This document shows positions 1-5,451 of a DNA stretch of 7,164 nucleotides, one piece after another; position 1 is the stretch's first letter, and every line of letters begins with the position of its first letter. Both the position numbers and the translations under genes were made by a program. Source of the DNA: Clostridia bacterium BRH_c25 (GTDB taxonomy: Bacteria; Bacillota_A; Clostridia; Lutisporales; Lutisporaceae); contig LOES01000064.1 of NCBI GenBank assembly GCA_001515955.1, positions 1 through 7,164 on the forward strand, in the 5' to 3' direction. The notes below the pieces were generated by a model. The model saw only the letters and a list, made by a program, of their open reading frames with translations, ran no database searches and had not been told where the DNA came from.

Positions 1-51
1 TCACACAGGATATCTTACGGCAGGGATCATGGAGATAAAAGGAGACTTTAC
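1..51 (+). repeat. Long coding repeat, copy 1 (cut by window edge)
   Basis: These 51 bases are identical to 742-792, an offset of exactly 741 bp or 247 codons, so the reading frame is kept. Protein similarity runs further than the identical DNA: MEIKGDFTQKS, then a variable stretch, then SG-H-VLLSGS, QT-SFE-Y and S-F. The copy begins upstream of the window, so its full extent is unknown. Confidence 0.9.
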
Positions 52-2497
52 TCAAAAGAGTAGCTATTATGAACCACGTAATTTTTGTACAAGCGGTATA
101 CATAAAGTGTTATTATCCGGTTCAAGTTTACAGACGATTAGTTTTGAGGATTATGCACATTCTAAATTCAATTTACTTGAAATAGCAGATACAGCCTATG
201 GAATAAGCCTTAGTACACCAGTAAATATTCCTATTGAACGAATACCAGATTTATCATGTAAAATTAGATCATCATTGATGTTGTATGTAAATAAAGCCTT
301 GACAGAGGATATAACCATAATAGGTGATCTTCTACTAACAGGTGGAACCTTAAATGTGGGAAATAATACTTTGCATATAACAGGAAATCTTTTGCACCAG
401 AGCGGAACAGTTAACTTAGATAGAGGGGAATTAATAATCGATGGCAACATGACGGAAAATGGTTCGATAATACATCTAAATGGAGGAAGCCTAACGGTTG
501 ACGGAGATCTTATACAAGCAGGGGGGATGCTTGACTTAAATGGTGGAGAACTAAATATCAATAACGATTGTATACAGCCTTCAGGGGGAATGTGGATAAA
601 TGGTGGTACACTAAGAGTGGCTGGAGATTATAAAATAACAAACCTTGATGGAAGTGGGTATAGTATAGGATCGATTAATATGACCAAAGAATCTGATAGA
701 GTGTTTGTGGGTGGAAGCTTTGTAATGAATAGTAATCAAAGTCACACAGGATATCTTACGGCAGGGATCATGGAGATAAAAGGAGACTTTACACAAAAAT
801 CAACTTTTCCAAGCGGTAGTTTAGGTTATTATAATTTTAATTGTAGTGGTACTCATAGAGTGTTGTTATCAGGTTCTGATATGCAAACAGTTAGTTTTGA
901 GTTCTATAAAAACTCCAGCTTTAAAACACTTATTATTACTAAACCACTAGCAACAGGTTATAGTTTCAATTATCGGCCTGTATGGGGAACGCTTATGGAA
1001 ATTAGTGATGATATAGAGGTACCTACCACACCAAGTAACCTCATGGTAAACTCAAAGACCTTCTCAACCGTATCGCTATCATGGACTAAATCTACCGATA
1101 ATATTACTATCTCAAATTATAAAATACTAAGGGATGGAATCGTGGTAGGAGAAACGGCAGATACTTCATATACTGATACGGAACTTTTACCGGATACAAC
1201 TTATACTTATACGGTAAAGGCTTACGACTATAATAACAATTCCTCAAGTGAGAGTAATGCTGTAACGGTAACCACAGATGAAGGAACTGGTGATACTGAA
1301 AAACCGGATTGGTACTATGTAAGAACAACTGATATAGATGGTAATCTTCTTGAAGTATATATATCAGATATAGGAGGTAGTGCAGGGGAAAGCAATGAGA
1401 CAATAACAGCTATAGTTAAAGGTAGCAGTGATATACTGTGGAAGGAATATGCGCTGAGCAGCGATAGTTGGATTGATACAGGCGCTACATATGCATCCGC
1501 CCCGGGAGGGGGTGTAGTAGTGACTGCTGTACCGGCTCTTAAAGAAAATAGTGTAGAAGAAGCTTCAGTGAGTACAATGGAATCGCCTACTTTTTTAAGT
1601 ATTGATTTTGAATCTAAAAAGAATGAGATCTTAAATAACTTATATGCTAAAATAGGTATAGATCCAACAGAGCTTACATCAGAAGATATAAAAATGCTTG
1701 CTTTGGGAATTGTCTATAGCATAGATGATAATGTTACTTTCGGCATTGTACAATGGTTGCATGACAATACAACAGGGATAGAACCACCAGAGGATAACTA
1801 TTACTATATGCGCGCAAAAGCATATACTGATGCGATGTTTGTTGCAGCATATACAAAAGCAGCGTTAGGTAGTGCAGCAGCCGCTTTAAGTGCCTTAGAA
1901 GGAGCCGGCTTATCTGGTGGCATGGCAGTGGCAACTTCACCTACAGGTGTTGGAACGGTTGTCTTTGGTACAGCTGCAGTTACTGAACTAGCAGGTGCGG
2001 CGGTTATGTCCGGTGTATCATATGCATCAGCCAAGCTGGCACAACGGTCACAGAATATATTTAGTTCAAGCATTTCAAAACTGCAACAAACCCTTGGACA
2101 CAAAATACGTAGTGTTGCAGATGATATTCTCGATAGGTTCGAAGGGTATAAAGGTGGACATACCATTGAGAAACATGTTTCAATGACAAATGAAGAGCTT
2201 ATAAGAAGAGCTAATCAAGAAGGTATTGATGCAACAAGTTTTGAGAACAAAAGTACAGCAATTAGCTCAGTTCAAAAGAATTTGAGAAAAAGCGCAGATA
2301 ATATAGAAGAATGGCTAAAGAATACTAGTAATCAGACTTTAACAGTTGAAATGACACATCAGTATCCCATTGGATATGGTGTTACCGCTAATTCTACGAA
2401 TGTTACATATAATTTAATAAAATCAAGAGTAATACTGATTAGGGATGACACTATTGACTTAGGTTTTTTTATTCTGACTTCATTCCCTATATTTTAA
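2..2497 (+). CDS. Repeat-rich surface/secreted protein with FN3 domain and C-terminal RNase A-like toxin domain (5' end outside window)
   Basis: The frame is open from the first complete codon at position 2, and the residues before the ATG at 29 (HTGYLTAGI) recur inside the protein, so that ATG is internal and the true start lies upstream. Visible order: a repeat module; beta-solenoid repeats of about 20 residues (nt 341-637); a second copy of the module (from nt 742); a fibronectin type III domain (nt about 1019-1279, with SLSWTKSTDN and the Y-x-Y-x-V-x-A-Y strand); a linker; an Ala/Gly-rich hydrophobic stretch (nt about 1850-2040) typical of the region before toxin domains; and a C-terminal domain (nt 2153-2494) starting GGHTIEKHV and ending LTSFPIF. 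I recognise that domain as the bacterial CdiA-CT RNase A family, with GGHT..HV, SSF-like and EEWL motifs. Family knowledge implies RNA cleavage in a target cell; delivery here is inferred. No signal peptide or anchor can be judged because the N terminus is missing. A 105-aa immunity candidate follows 12 nt downstream. Confidence 0.8.
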   Translation, partial: HTGYLTAGIMEIKGDFTQKSSYYEPRNFCTSGIHKVLLSGSSLQTISFEDYAHSKFNLLEIADTAYGISLSTPVNIPIERIPDLSCKIRSSLMLYVNKALTEDITIIGDLLLTGGTLNVGNNTLHITGNLLHQSGTVNLDRGELIIDGNMTENGSIIHLNGGSLTVDGDLIQAGGMLDLNGGELNINNDCIQPSGGMWINGGTLRVAGDYKITNLDGSGYSIGSINMTKESDRVFVGGSFVMNSNQSHTGYLTAGIMEIKGDFTQKSTFPSGSLGYYNFNCSGTHRVLLSGSDMQTVSFEFYKNSSFKTLIITKPLATGYSFNYRPVWGTLMEISDDIEVPTTPSNLMVNSKTFSTVSLSWTKSTDNITISNYKILRDGIVVGETADTSYTDTELLPDTTYTYTVKAYDYNNNSSSESNAVTVTTDEGTGDTEKPDWYYVRTTDIDGNLLEVYISDIGGSAGESNETITAIVKGSSDILWKEYALSSDSWIDTGATYASAPGGGVVVTAVPALKENSVEEASVSTMESPTFLSIDFESKKNEILNNLYAKIGIDPTELTSEDIKMLALGIVYSIDDNVTFGIVQWLHDNTTGIEPPEDNYYYMRAKAYTDAMFVAAYTKAALGSAAAALSALEGAGLSGGMAVATSPTGVGTVVFGTAAVTELAGAAVMSGVSYASAKLAQRSQNIFSSSISKLQQTLGHKIRSVADDILDRFEGYKGGHTIEKHVSMTNEELIRRANQEGIDATSFENKSTAISSVQKNLRKSADNIEEWLKNTSNQTLTVEMTHQYPIGYGVTANSTNVTYNLIKSRVILIRDDTIDLGFFILTSFPIF
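341..637 (+). repeat. Beta-solenoid protein repeats, about five units of ~20 residues
   Basis: The translated segment has a period of about 20-21 residues: units carry GG-L-V/I, then a hydrophobic strand ending in DG or TG, then a polar turn and a GG or SG. Examples are LNGGSLTVDGDLIQAGG and LNGGELNINNDCIQPSGG. The pattern fits a right-handed parallel beta-helix or filamentous stalk, as in adhesins and toxin-presenting proteins. The fold is inferred from periodicity only. Confidence 0.7.
742..792 (+). repeat. Long coding repeat, copy 2
   Basis: This is the second copy of the 51-base block at 1-51. It starts the module HTGYLTAGIMEIKGDF and continues with diverged similarity to about nt 920 (CSGTHRVLLSGS, QTVSFE). 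The identical block inside otherwise diverged copies suggests recent recombination between copies or strong local constraint. Confidence 0.9.
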
Positions 2498-2498
2498 T

Positions 2499-2505
2499 GG
2501 GAGGT
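2499..2505 (+). promoter_or_regulatory. Ribosome binding site of the immunity gene
   Basis: GGGAGGT lies one base after the toxin stop codon (TAA 2495-2497) and 4 bases before the ATG at 2510. It is a strong Shine-Dalgarno site, and the tight 12-nt gap between genes points to co-transcription of toxin and immunity genes. Confidence 0.75.
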
Positions 2506-2509
2506 AAAT

Positions 2510-2827
2510 ATGCCAATTAGCGATAAAAATTATAGTTTTTTAAGACAATATTATAAAGAAGAGTTTTTGGTATATTTTAGATACTTTGTTGAAGGTTACT
2601 TTGTCCCTGGATATGGTTATGATGAATTGCCTAGACTTATTAAGGAATTTAGGGAAAAAGAACCATCCAGTTCCAGTGAGGGGTTAGCTAGGGAGTTAAT
2701 TCTCATTAAAGAATCTGGTGATTGGGATTATATTCAACAATTTGTCAGAAAGCACGGAATGAGATTATTAAATCATGAAAAACTTGAGAAAATGGTTGAT
2801 ATGTTAATAGAGAGTTTAAGTTCATAA
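2510..2827 (+). CDS. Probable CdiI-type immunity protein to the RNase A-like toxin
   Basis: This 105-aa acidic/aromatic cytoplasmic protein has no signal peptide or membrane segment. It begins YSFLRQYYKEEFLVYFRYF, continues with YDELPRLIKEF and a SSSEGLARELILI helix, and ends in a mostly helical C terminus. That layout (a short N-terminal FLRQYF-like helix, then an E/D-rich middle, then two helices) resembles the CdiI immunity family that commonly sits next to CdiA-CT RNase A toxins. Its placement 12 nt after a toxin-domain gene, the strong GGGAGGT site and the size near 100 aa all fit an immunity role: binding the toxin domain and blocking its active site so the producing cell or its kin survive. 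The family match is from memory of the pattern, so the role rests mainly on context. The stop codon lies inside the downstream terminator stem. Confidence 0.7.
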   Translation: MPISDKNYSFLRQYYKEEFLVYFRYFVEGYFVPGYGYDELPRLIKEFREKEPSSSSEGLARELILIKESGDWDYIQQFVRKHGMRLLNHEKLEKMVDMLIESLSS

Positions 2828-2871
2828 AAATATAGTAGGCTGAATTTTTCAGCCTACTATATTTTTATGAA
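2821..2871. terminator. Bidirectional intrinsic terminator between convergent genes
   Basis: Bases 2821-2843 and 2849-2871 are perfect reverse complements (23 bp), with a 5-base loop ATTTT (the A and last T can pair too). The GC-rich core is GTAGGCTGA/TCAGCCTAC, flanked by A-runs on the left and T-runs on the right, so each strand reads as a stem followed by a U-tract. Stop codons of both flanking genes (TAA 2825-2827 on +, TAG at 2857-2859 on -) lie inside the stem. Confidence 0.9.
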
Positions 2872-3654
2872 CACAGGTTTCCTATTTTTAAAAATCGTAT
2901 AATACTTGAACCCCATAACTGAGAGCATCTCCAGGGCTTCTTTGAATTTGTAGCCTAATGTGTCGGGGGTGTGGGAATCAGAGCCTATGGTGACTATTTC
3001 GCCTCCTAATTGCTTGTACAGTCTGAGTATTTCAGGCAGCGGGTGGAAGGAGGAAAGTCCGTAGCGGAGGCCTGACGTGTTGAGCTCAATGCCTTTATGC
3101 GAATTTATAAGACTCTGCAGTGCATTTTGTATCTGTTCCCTGTATAGCTCGTAGGAGAAGCTTTCGCTGTCTCTAATATAACGTCTGATGCCATCGAAAT
3201 GCCCCAGCACGTCAAAATTCCTGAAACCGTCAACACACACCTGCAGCTCTCTAAAATAACTCATGATAGCTTCATTATCCGTGGGCATACTTTCAAGAAA
3301 GGGCTCCAGGTACATATCCGACTTATTCACACAGTGTATTGAACCGATTATAAAATCATAGCTCCTGTCTTTAATCAGTGCTTCGTTGTCTGCTATTGTG
3401 TGAGGCTGCAATCCCAGCTCTATACCGGCATATATCTCCAAGTCCCCGGATAATGAAGTCTTGATACTGTTTATTTCATTGATATAGTCGCTATAAGAAA
3501 AATCAAAGCTTGCCTGAGGATTTGCATAATCAAGATCAATATGATCGGTAAAGCATATTCCGGATAAGCCTATATCTTTTCCCTTCCGGGCCATTGAAAG
3601 CGTGGATGCGCTTGAGTCGCTGGAAAAGTGTGAATGGATATGGAAATCGTACAT
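2857..3654 (-). CDS. PHP-family phosphatase, histidinol-phosphatase (HisJ) type
   Basis: This 265-aa protein has the full set of metal-binding motifs of the polymerase and histidinol phosphatase (PHP) family: DFHIHSHFSSDS (H5, H7), FTDHID (D37, H38), GIELG (E79), GSIHCV (H107), GHFDGIRRY (H152) and GSDSHTP (D226, H228). The length and the GSDSHTPDTLG C-terminal motif match HisJ-type enzymes, which hydrolyse L-histidinol phosphate to histidinol in histidine synthesis, using a trinuclear metal site in the cytoplasm. No other his genes are visible, so it is a stand-alone copy, and a different phosphate ester cannot be ruled out. The start is supported by GAGGAG on the minus strand (complement of 3663-3668), 8 bases before the ATG. 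It is convergent with the toxin-immunity module and shares its terminator. Confidence 0.85.
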   Translation of the reverse strand: MYDFHIHSHFSSDSSASTLSMARKGKDIGLSGICFTDHIDLDYANPQASFDFSYSDYINEINSIKTSLSGDLEIYAGIELGLQPHTIADNEALIKDRSYDFIIGSIHCVNKSDMYLEPFLESMPTDNEAIMSYFRELQVCVDGFRNFDVLGHFDGIRRYIRDSESFSYELYREQIQNALQSLINSHKGIELNTSGLRYGLSSFHPLPEILRLYKQLGGEIVTIGSDSHTPDTLGYKFKEALEMLSVMGFKYYTIFKNRKPVFIKI

Positions 3655-3712
3655 AGTTATATCTCCTCGTGCATATAAAAATTAATATGTTACAAATAAT
3701 ACATACAAGACA

Positions 3713-3741
3713 ATTCTATGATTTATTAAGAATAAAGTCAA
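3713..3741 (-). promoter_or_regulatory. Sigma-A-like promoter of the PHP phosphatase gene
   Basis: On the minus strand a TTGACT -35 box (complement of 3736-3741) and a TAGAAT -10 box (complement of 3713-3718) are separated by exactly 17 bp. Each matches the consensus at five of six positions. Transcription would begin near 3706, leaving a leader of about 50 nt before the ATG. Confidence 0.65.
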
Positions 3742-3765
3742 TATAGGTTCGAGATACGAGGTTCG

Positions 3766-3975
3766 GGGAGAACGGGTAACACGGAACACACGGAAATTGC
3801 ACGGAATCCCTACGGGATTACACGGTAACCTTTTATATACGTTATTGATACATCCATGAATTTTGATACTTTCTGCATTATCGATAATTATTTATGCAAC
3901 TGAATATTTTTCCCCTTCCGTGTATTCCGTGGGTTTCCGTGTTTTTCCGTAGGAAAACCGTGTTACCCGTTCCCC
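3766..3975. repeat. Inverted ACGG-array intergenic element
   Basis: The left arm has ACGG beginning at 3772, 3781, 3790, 3801, 3812 and 3822. The right arm has the complement CCGT beginning at 3918, 3927, 3937, 3947, 3958 and 3967. Spacing is 9-11 bp in both arms. The outer ends form a perfect 14-bp inverted repeat (3771-3784 with 3958-3971, AACGGGTAACACGG), extendable with one mismatch to GGG/CCC. The AT-rich spacer is about 92 bp. No transposase, and no target-site duplication that I could identify. It may be a REP/MITE-like dispersed element or a protein-binding array. Confidence 0.7.
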
Positions 3976-4002
3976 TGTTTCGCATTATTCTACTATTGTA
4001 CT

Positions 4003-4016
4003 GCAAAATTATTTGC
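4003..4016. promoter_or_regulatory. Upstream operator-like site, third related copy
   Basis: GCAAAATTATTTGC has the same GCAAA-n4-TTTGC arms as the two sites at 4078 and 4098, with a different centre. It begins 75 bp before the 4078 site, close to seven helical turns, which would suit DNA looping. The match could be chance in AT-rich DNA. Confidence 0.4.
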
Positions 4017-4077
4017 ATAAGTAATATTTTAGACTTCCATTTCAAACAAAGAAGCGCATAGCTGGAATAAATAGTAC

Positions 4078-4111
4078 GCAAATATATTTGCATAAACGCA
4101 AATATATTTGC
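4078..4111. promoter_or_regulatory. Paired palindromic operator before the ornithine-degradation operon
   Basis: Two identical perfect 14-bp palindromes, GCAAATATATTTGC, lie at 4078-4091 and 4098-4111. Their centres are 20 bp apart, about two helical turns, so two dimers would sit on the same DNA face. The second ends 2 bp before the TATAAT at 4114. This layout is typical of a repressor or activator binding site. The regulator is not in the window and I do not recognise the motif. Confidence 0.65.
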
Positions 4112-4113
4112 GC

Positions 4114-4119
4114 TATAAT
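4114..4119 (+). promoter_or_regulatory. Distal candidate promoter of the ord operon (-10 box)
   Basis: A perfect TATAAT follows the paired palindromes. The best -35-like hexamer, TTGCAT at 4088-4093, is 20 bp upstream, which is too long for an unaided sigma-A promoter, so this promoter may need the factor bound at the palindromes. A start near 4126 would give a leader of about 165 nt. Confidence 0.45.
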
Positions 4120-4225
4120 AACCTGTTTTACTATTCTGAATTCTGCAATATTTATATGGAAGACCGTTAAGTCAGTAAAATCAAGGCTTGAGAATTTTAC
4201 AAAATCCTTTACCTATGGATTTATT

Positions 4226-4253
4226 TTGGCATGGAGCTTGCTAAATATATAAG
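4226..4253 (+). promoter_or_regulatory. Proximal candidate promoter of the ord operon
   Basis: TTGGCA (4226-4231) and TATAAG (4248-4253) are 16 bp apart, each matching the sigma-A consensus at five of six positions. Transcription would begin near 4260, giving a short leader. It lies downstream of the paired palindromes, so control by those sites would then be indirect. Confidence 0.45.
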
Positions 4254-4262
4254 TGATTAATT

Positions 4263-4280
4263 CTAATTATAATTAGGAGG
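4263..4280 (+). promoter_or_regulatory. Palindrome overlapping the first ord ribosome binding site
   Basis: CTAATTATAATTAG (4263-4276) is a perfect 14-bp palindrome whose last two bases are the first two of the AGGAGG site (4275-4280), which lies 9 bases before the ATG at 4290. It could be an operator next to the proximal promoter start, or merely AT-rich chance. Confidence 0.4.
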
Positions 4281-4289
4281 TATTACTTA

Positions 4290-5336
4290 ATGAGAAAAGA
4301 GAATGTAAAGGTAATTATCTGGGGATTAGGCGCTATGGGCGGTGGTATGGCAGATATGCTTCTCAAGAAAAAAGGCGTTGAAATCGTAGGTGCTGTAGGA
4401 AGAGGAGCCAAAATCGGCAAGAGCATGTATGACTATATAAAGACCGAAAGAGGCAGCAGGCCGGATGTAAAAATCGGTGCCCTTGAGGATGTAGTAAAAG
4501 AAAATGCCGCTGACGTTGTTTTAATGTGCACAGATTCCTTTACTAGAACTGCTTTTGACAAGATAAAGTATTGCCTGGAAAAGAAAATAAATGTTATTTC
4601 GAGCGCAGAGGAAATGGCTTATCCTAAAGCTCAGGAGCCGGAGCTTACAAAAGAATTGGATAAGATTGCAAAGGCTAATGGAGTTACAGTTCTCGGAACA
4701 GGTATCAATCCCGGACTAATGATGGATCTCCTGGTTGTAATTTTCACAGGGGCATGTGAAGAGGTAGAACACATTACAGCAAGACGTGTAAACAGCTTGT
4801 CGCCTTTCGGACCTGCAGTCATGGAAGAGCAGGGTATAGGCATAACGGTGGAAGAGTTCAATAAAGGTGTTGAAACAGGAAAGCTTGCGGGACATGTAGG
4901 CTTTGCAGAATCCATTGGAATGATAGCGGATGCTATAGGCTGGAAGCTCAGCGATTTCAAACAGAGCATGGAACCGATAGTAACCGAGGTTGACAGAAGA
5001 TCACAGTACGGCTTTGCTAAAGCAGGAGATGTTGCAGGCTGTGCAATGAAGGGCTATGGTTATGTTGACGGAGAGCTTAAGATTGAAATGGATCATCCGC
5101 AGCAGATAGAGCCTCAGCTCAGTGGCACGGAAACTGGAGATTATGTAATAATAAAAGGCACACCGAATGTAAATATGGCTAACAAGCCGGAAATTCCCGG
5201 TGGAATCGGCACAATTGCAATGTGTGTAAATATGATTCCTCACGTTATAAATGCAAGGCCGGGTCTCAAGACTATGCTGGATCTTCCGGTGCCAAGAGCA
5301 ATTATGGGCGACATGAGGGAAATGATAGAAGAATAA
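4290..5336 (+). CDS. ord: 2,4-diaminopentanoate dehydrogenase, copy 1
   Basis: This 348-aa cytoplasmic enzyme belongs to the DapB-like Rossmann dehydrogenases. It should oxidatively deaminate 2,4-diaminopentanoate to 2-amino-4-ketopentanoate (EC 1.4.1.12), the second step of the oxidative branch of ornithine fermentation. The N terminus carries the dinucleotide motif IIWGLGAMGGG (G12, G14, G17). Highly conserved stretches include SAEEMAYP, LGTGINPGL, VNSLSPFGPAVMEEQG, HVGFAES and HPQQIEP. The segment after beta strand 2 reads AVGRG (G37, R38), with no acidic residue, which favours NADP over NAD by general Rossmann rules. AGGAGG 9 bases upstream fixes the start. The assignment is strengthened by ortA and ortB directly downstream. 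A 66% identical paralogue follows after 112 bp, so one copy may have shifted in cofactor or substrate. Confidence 0.85.
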   Translation: MRKENVKVIIWGLGAMGGGMADMLLKKKGVEIVGAVGRGAKIGKSMYDYIKTERGSRPDVKIGALEDVVKENAADVVLMCTDSFTRTAFDKIKYCLEKKINVISSAEEMAYPKAQEPELTKELDKIAKANGVTVLGTGINPGLMMDLLVVIFTGACEEVEHITARRVNSLSPFGPAVMEEQGIGITVEEFNKGVETGKLAGHVGFAESIGMIADAIGWKLSDFKQSMEPIVTEVDRRSQYGFAKAGDVAGCAMKGYGYVDGELKIEMDHPQQIEPQLSGTETGDYVIIKGTPNVNMANKPEIPGGIGTIAMCVNMIPHVINARPGLKTMLDLPVPRAIMGDMREMIEE

Positions 5337-5346
5337 GAGCAAAAAC

Positions 5347-5389
5347 CGAGGGACATAGGGTTTATGAGATAACATAAATATGTCCCTCG
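5347..5389 (+). repeat. Strong stem-loop between the two ord genes
   Basis: CGAGGGACATA (5347-5357) pairs perfectly with TATGTCCCTCG (5379-5389). After a GGG bulge an inner stem TTTATG/CATAAA (5361-5366 with 5373-5378) closes on a 6-base loop. No U-tract follows, so it is not a classic terminator. It may be an mRNA processing or stability element, or a copy of a dispersed GAGGGACA-type palindrome. Confidence 0.7.
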
Positions 5390-5432
5390 TAAAATGTAAA
5401 AGCAATATTGGCAGTTTTATTCATACCAGGAA

Positions 5433-5451
5433 AAGGAGTCGAAAACAGGTG
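5433..5451 (+). promoter_or_regulatory. Ribosome binding site and GTG start of the second ord
   Basis: AAGGAG (5433-5438) lies 10 bases before a GTG at 5449-5451. The GTG start gives ENVKVAIWG right after the first residue, aligning with ENVKVIIWG of the first copy. An in-frame ATG at 5380 sits inside the right arm of the stem-loop, lacks a good site, and would add 23 residues with no counterpart in the paralogue. Confidence 0.8.

Larger units (their letters stand above)
3655..4289. other. 635-bp intergenic region between divergent genes
   Basis: No convincing gene is present. From left to right it holds the minus-strand promoter (3713-3741), an inverted pair of ACGG arrays (3766-3975) around an AT-rich spacer that includes the perfect palindrome ATTATCGATAAT (3877-3888), three GCAAA-n4-TTTGC sites (4003-4111), two candidate promoters for the ornithine operon, and an AT-rich leader with weak hairpins. 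Confidence 0.7.

Noticed and set aside
29..31. ATG at 29 as the start of the repeat protein
   Set aside because: The frame is open upstream and the same residues precede the identical internal Met in the second repeat copy, so it is an internal methionine.
1804..2166. Minus-strand open frame opposite the Ala/Gly-rich segment
   Set aside because: It is a shadow of the coding strand caused by biased composition, with no independent start signal or domain; the same holds for the minus-strand frames opposite the ord genes.
3766..3975. CRISPR-like array
   Set aside because: The repeated unit is only about 4-6 bases every 9-11 bp, the arms are inverted rather than direct, and there are no unique spacers of normal length or cas genes.
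3878..4093. Minus-strand 71-codon open frame across the intergenic region
   Set aside because: It runs through the right ACGG array and the operator palindromes, has low-complexity composition, no clear ribosome binding site and no recognisable domain.
4120..4289. Riboswitch in the ord leader
   Set aside because: The hairpins are short and AT-rich and none of the conserved cores I know (for example glycine, lysine, SAM, T-box) is visible.
5380..5448. ATG at 5380 as start of the second ord
   Set aside because: It lies in a hairpin arm without a good Shine-Dalgarno site, and the extra residues have no counterpart in the first copy; GTG at 5449 fits better.
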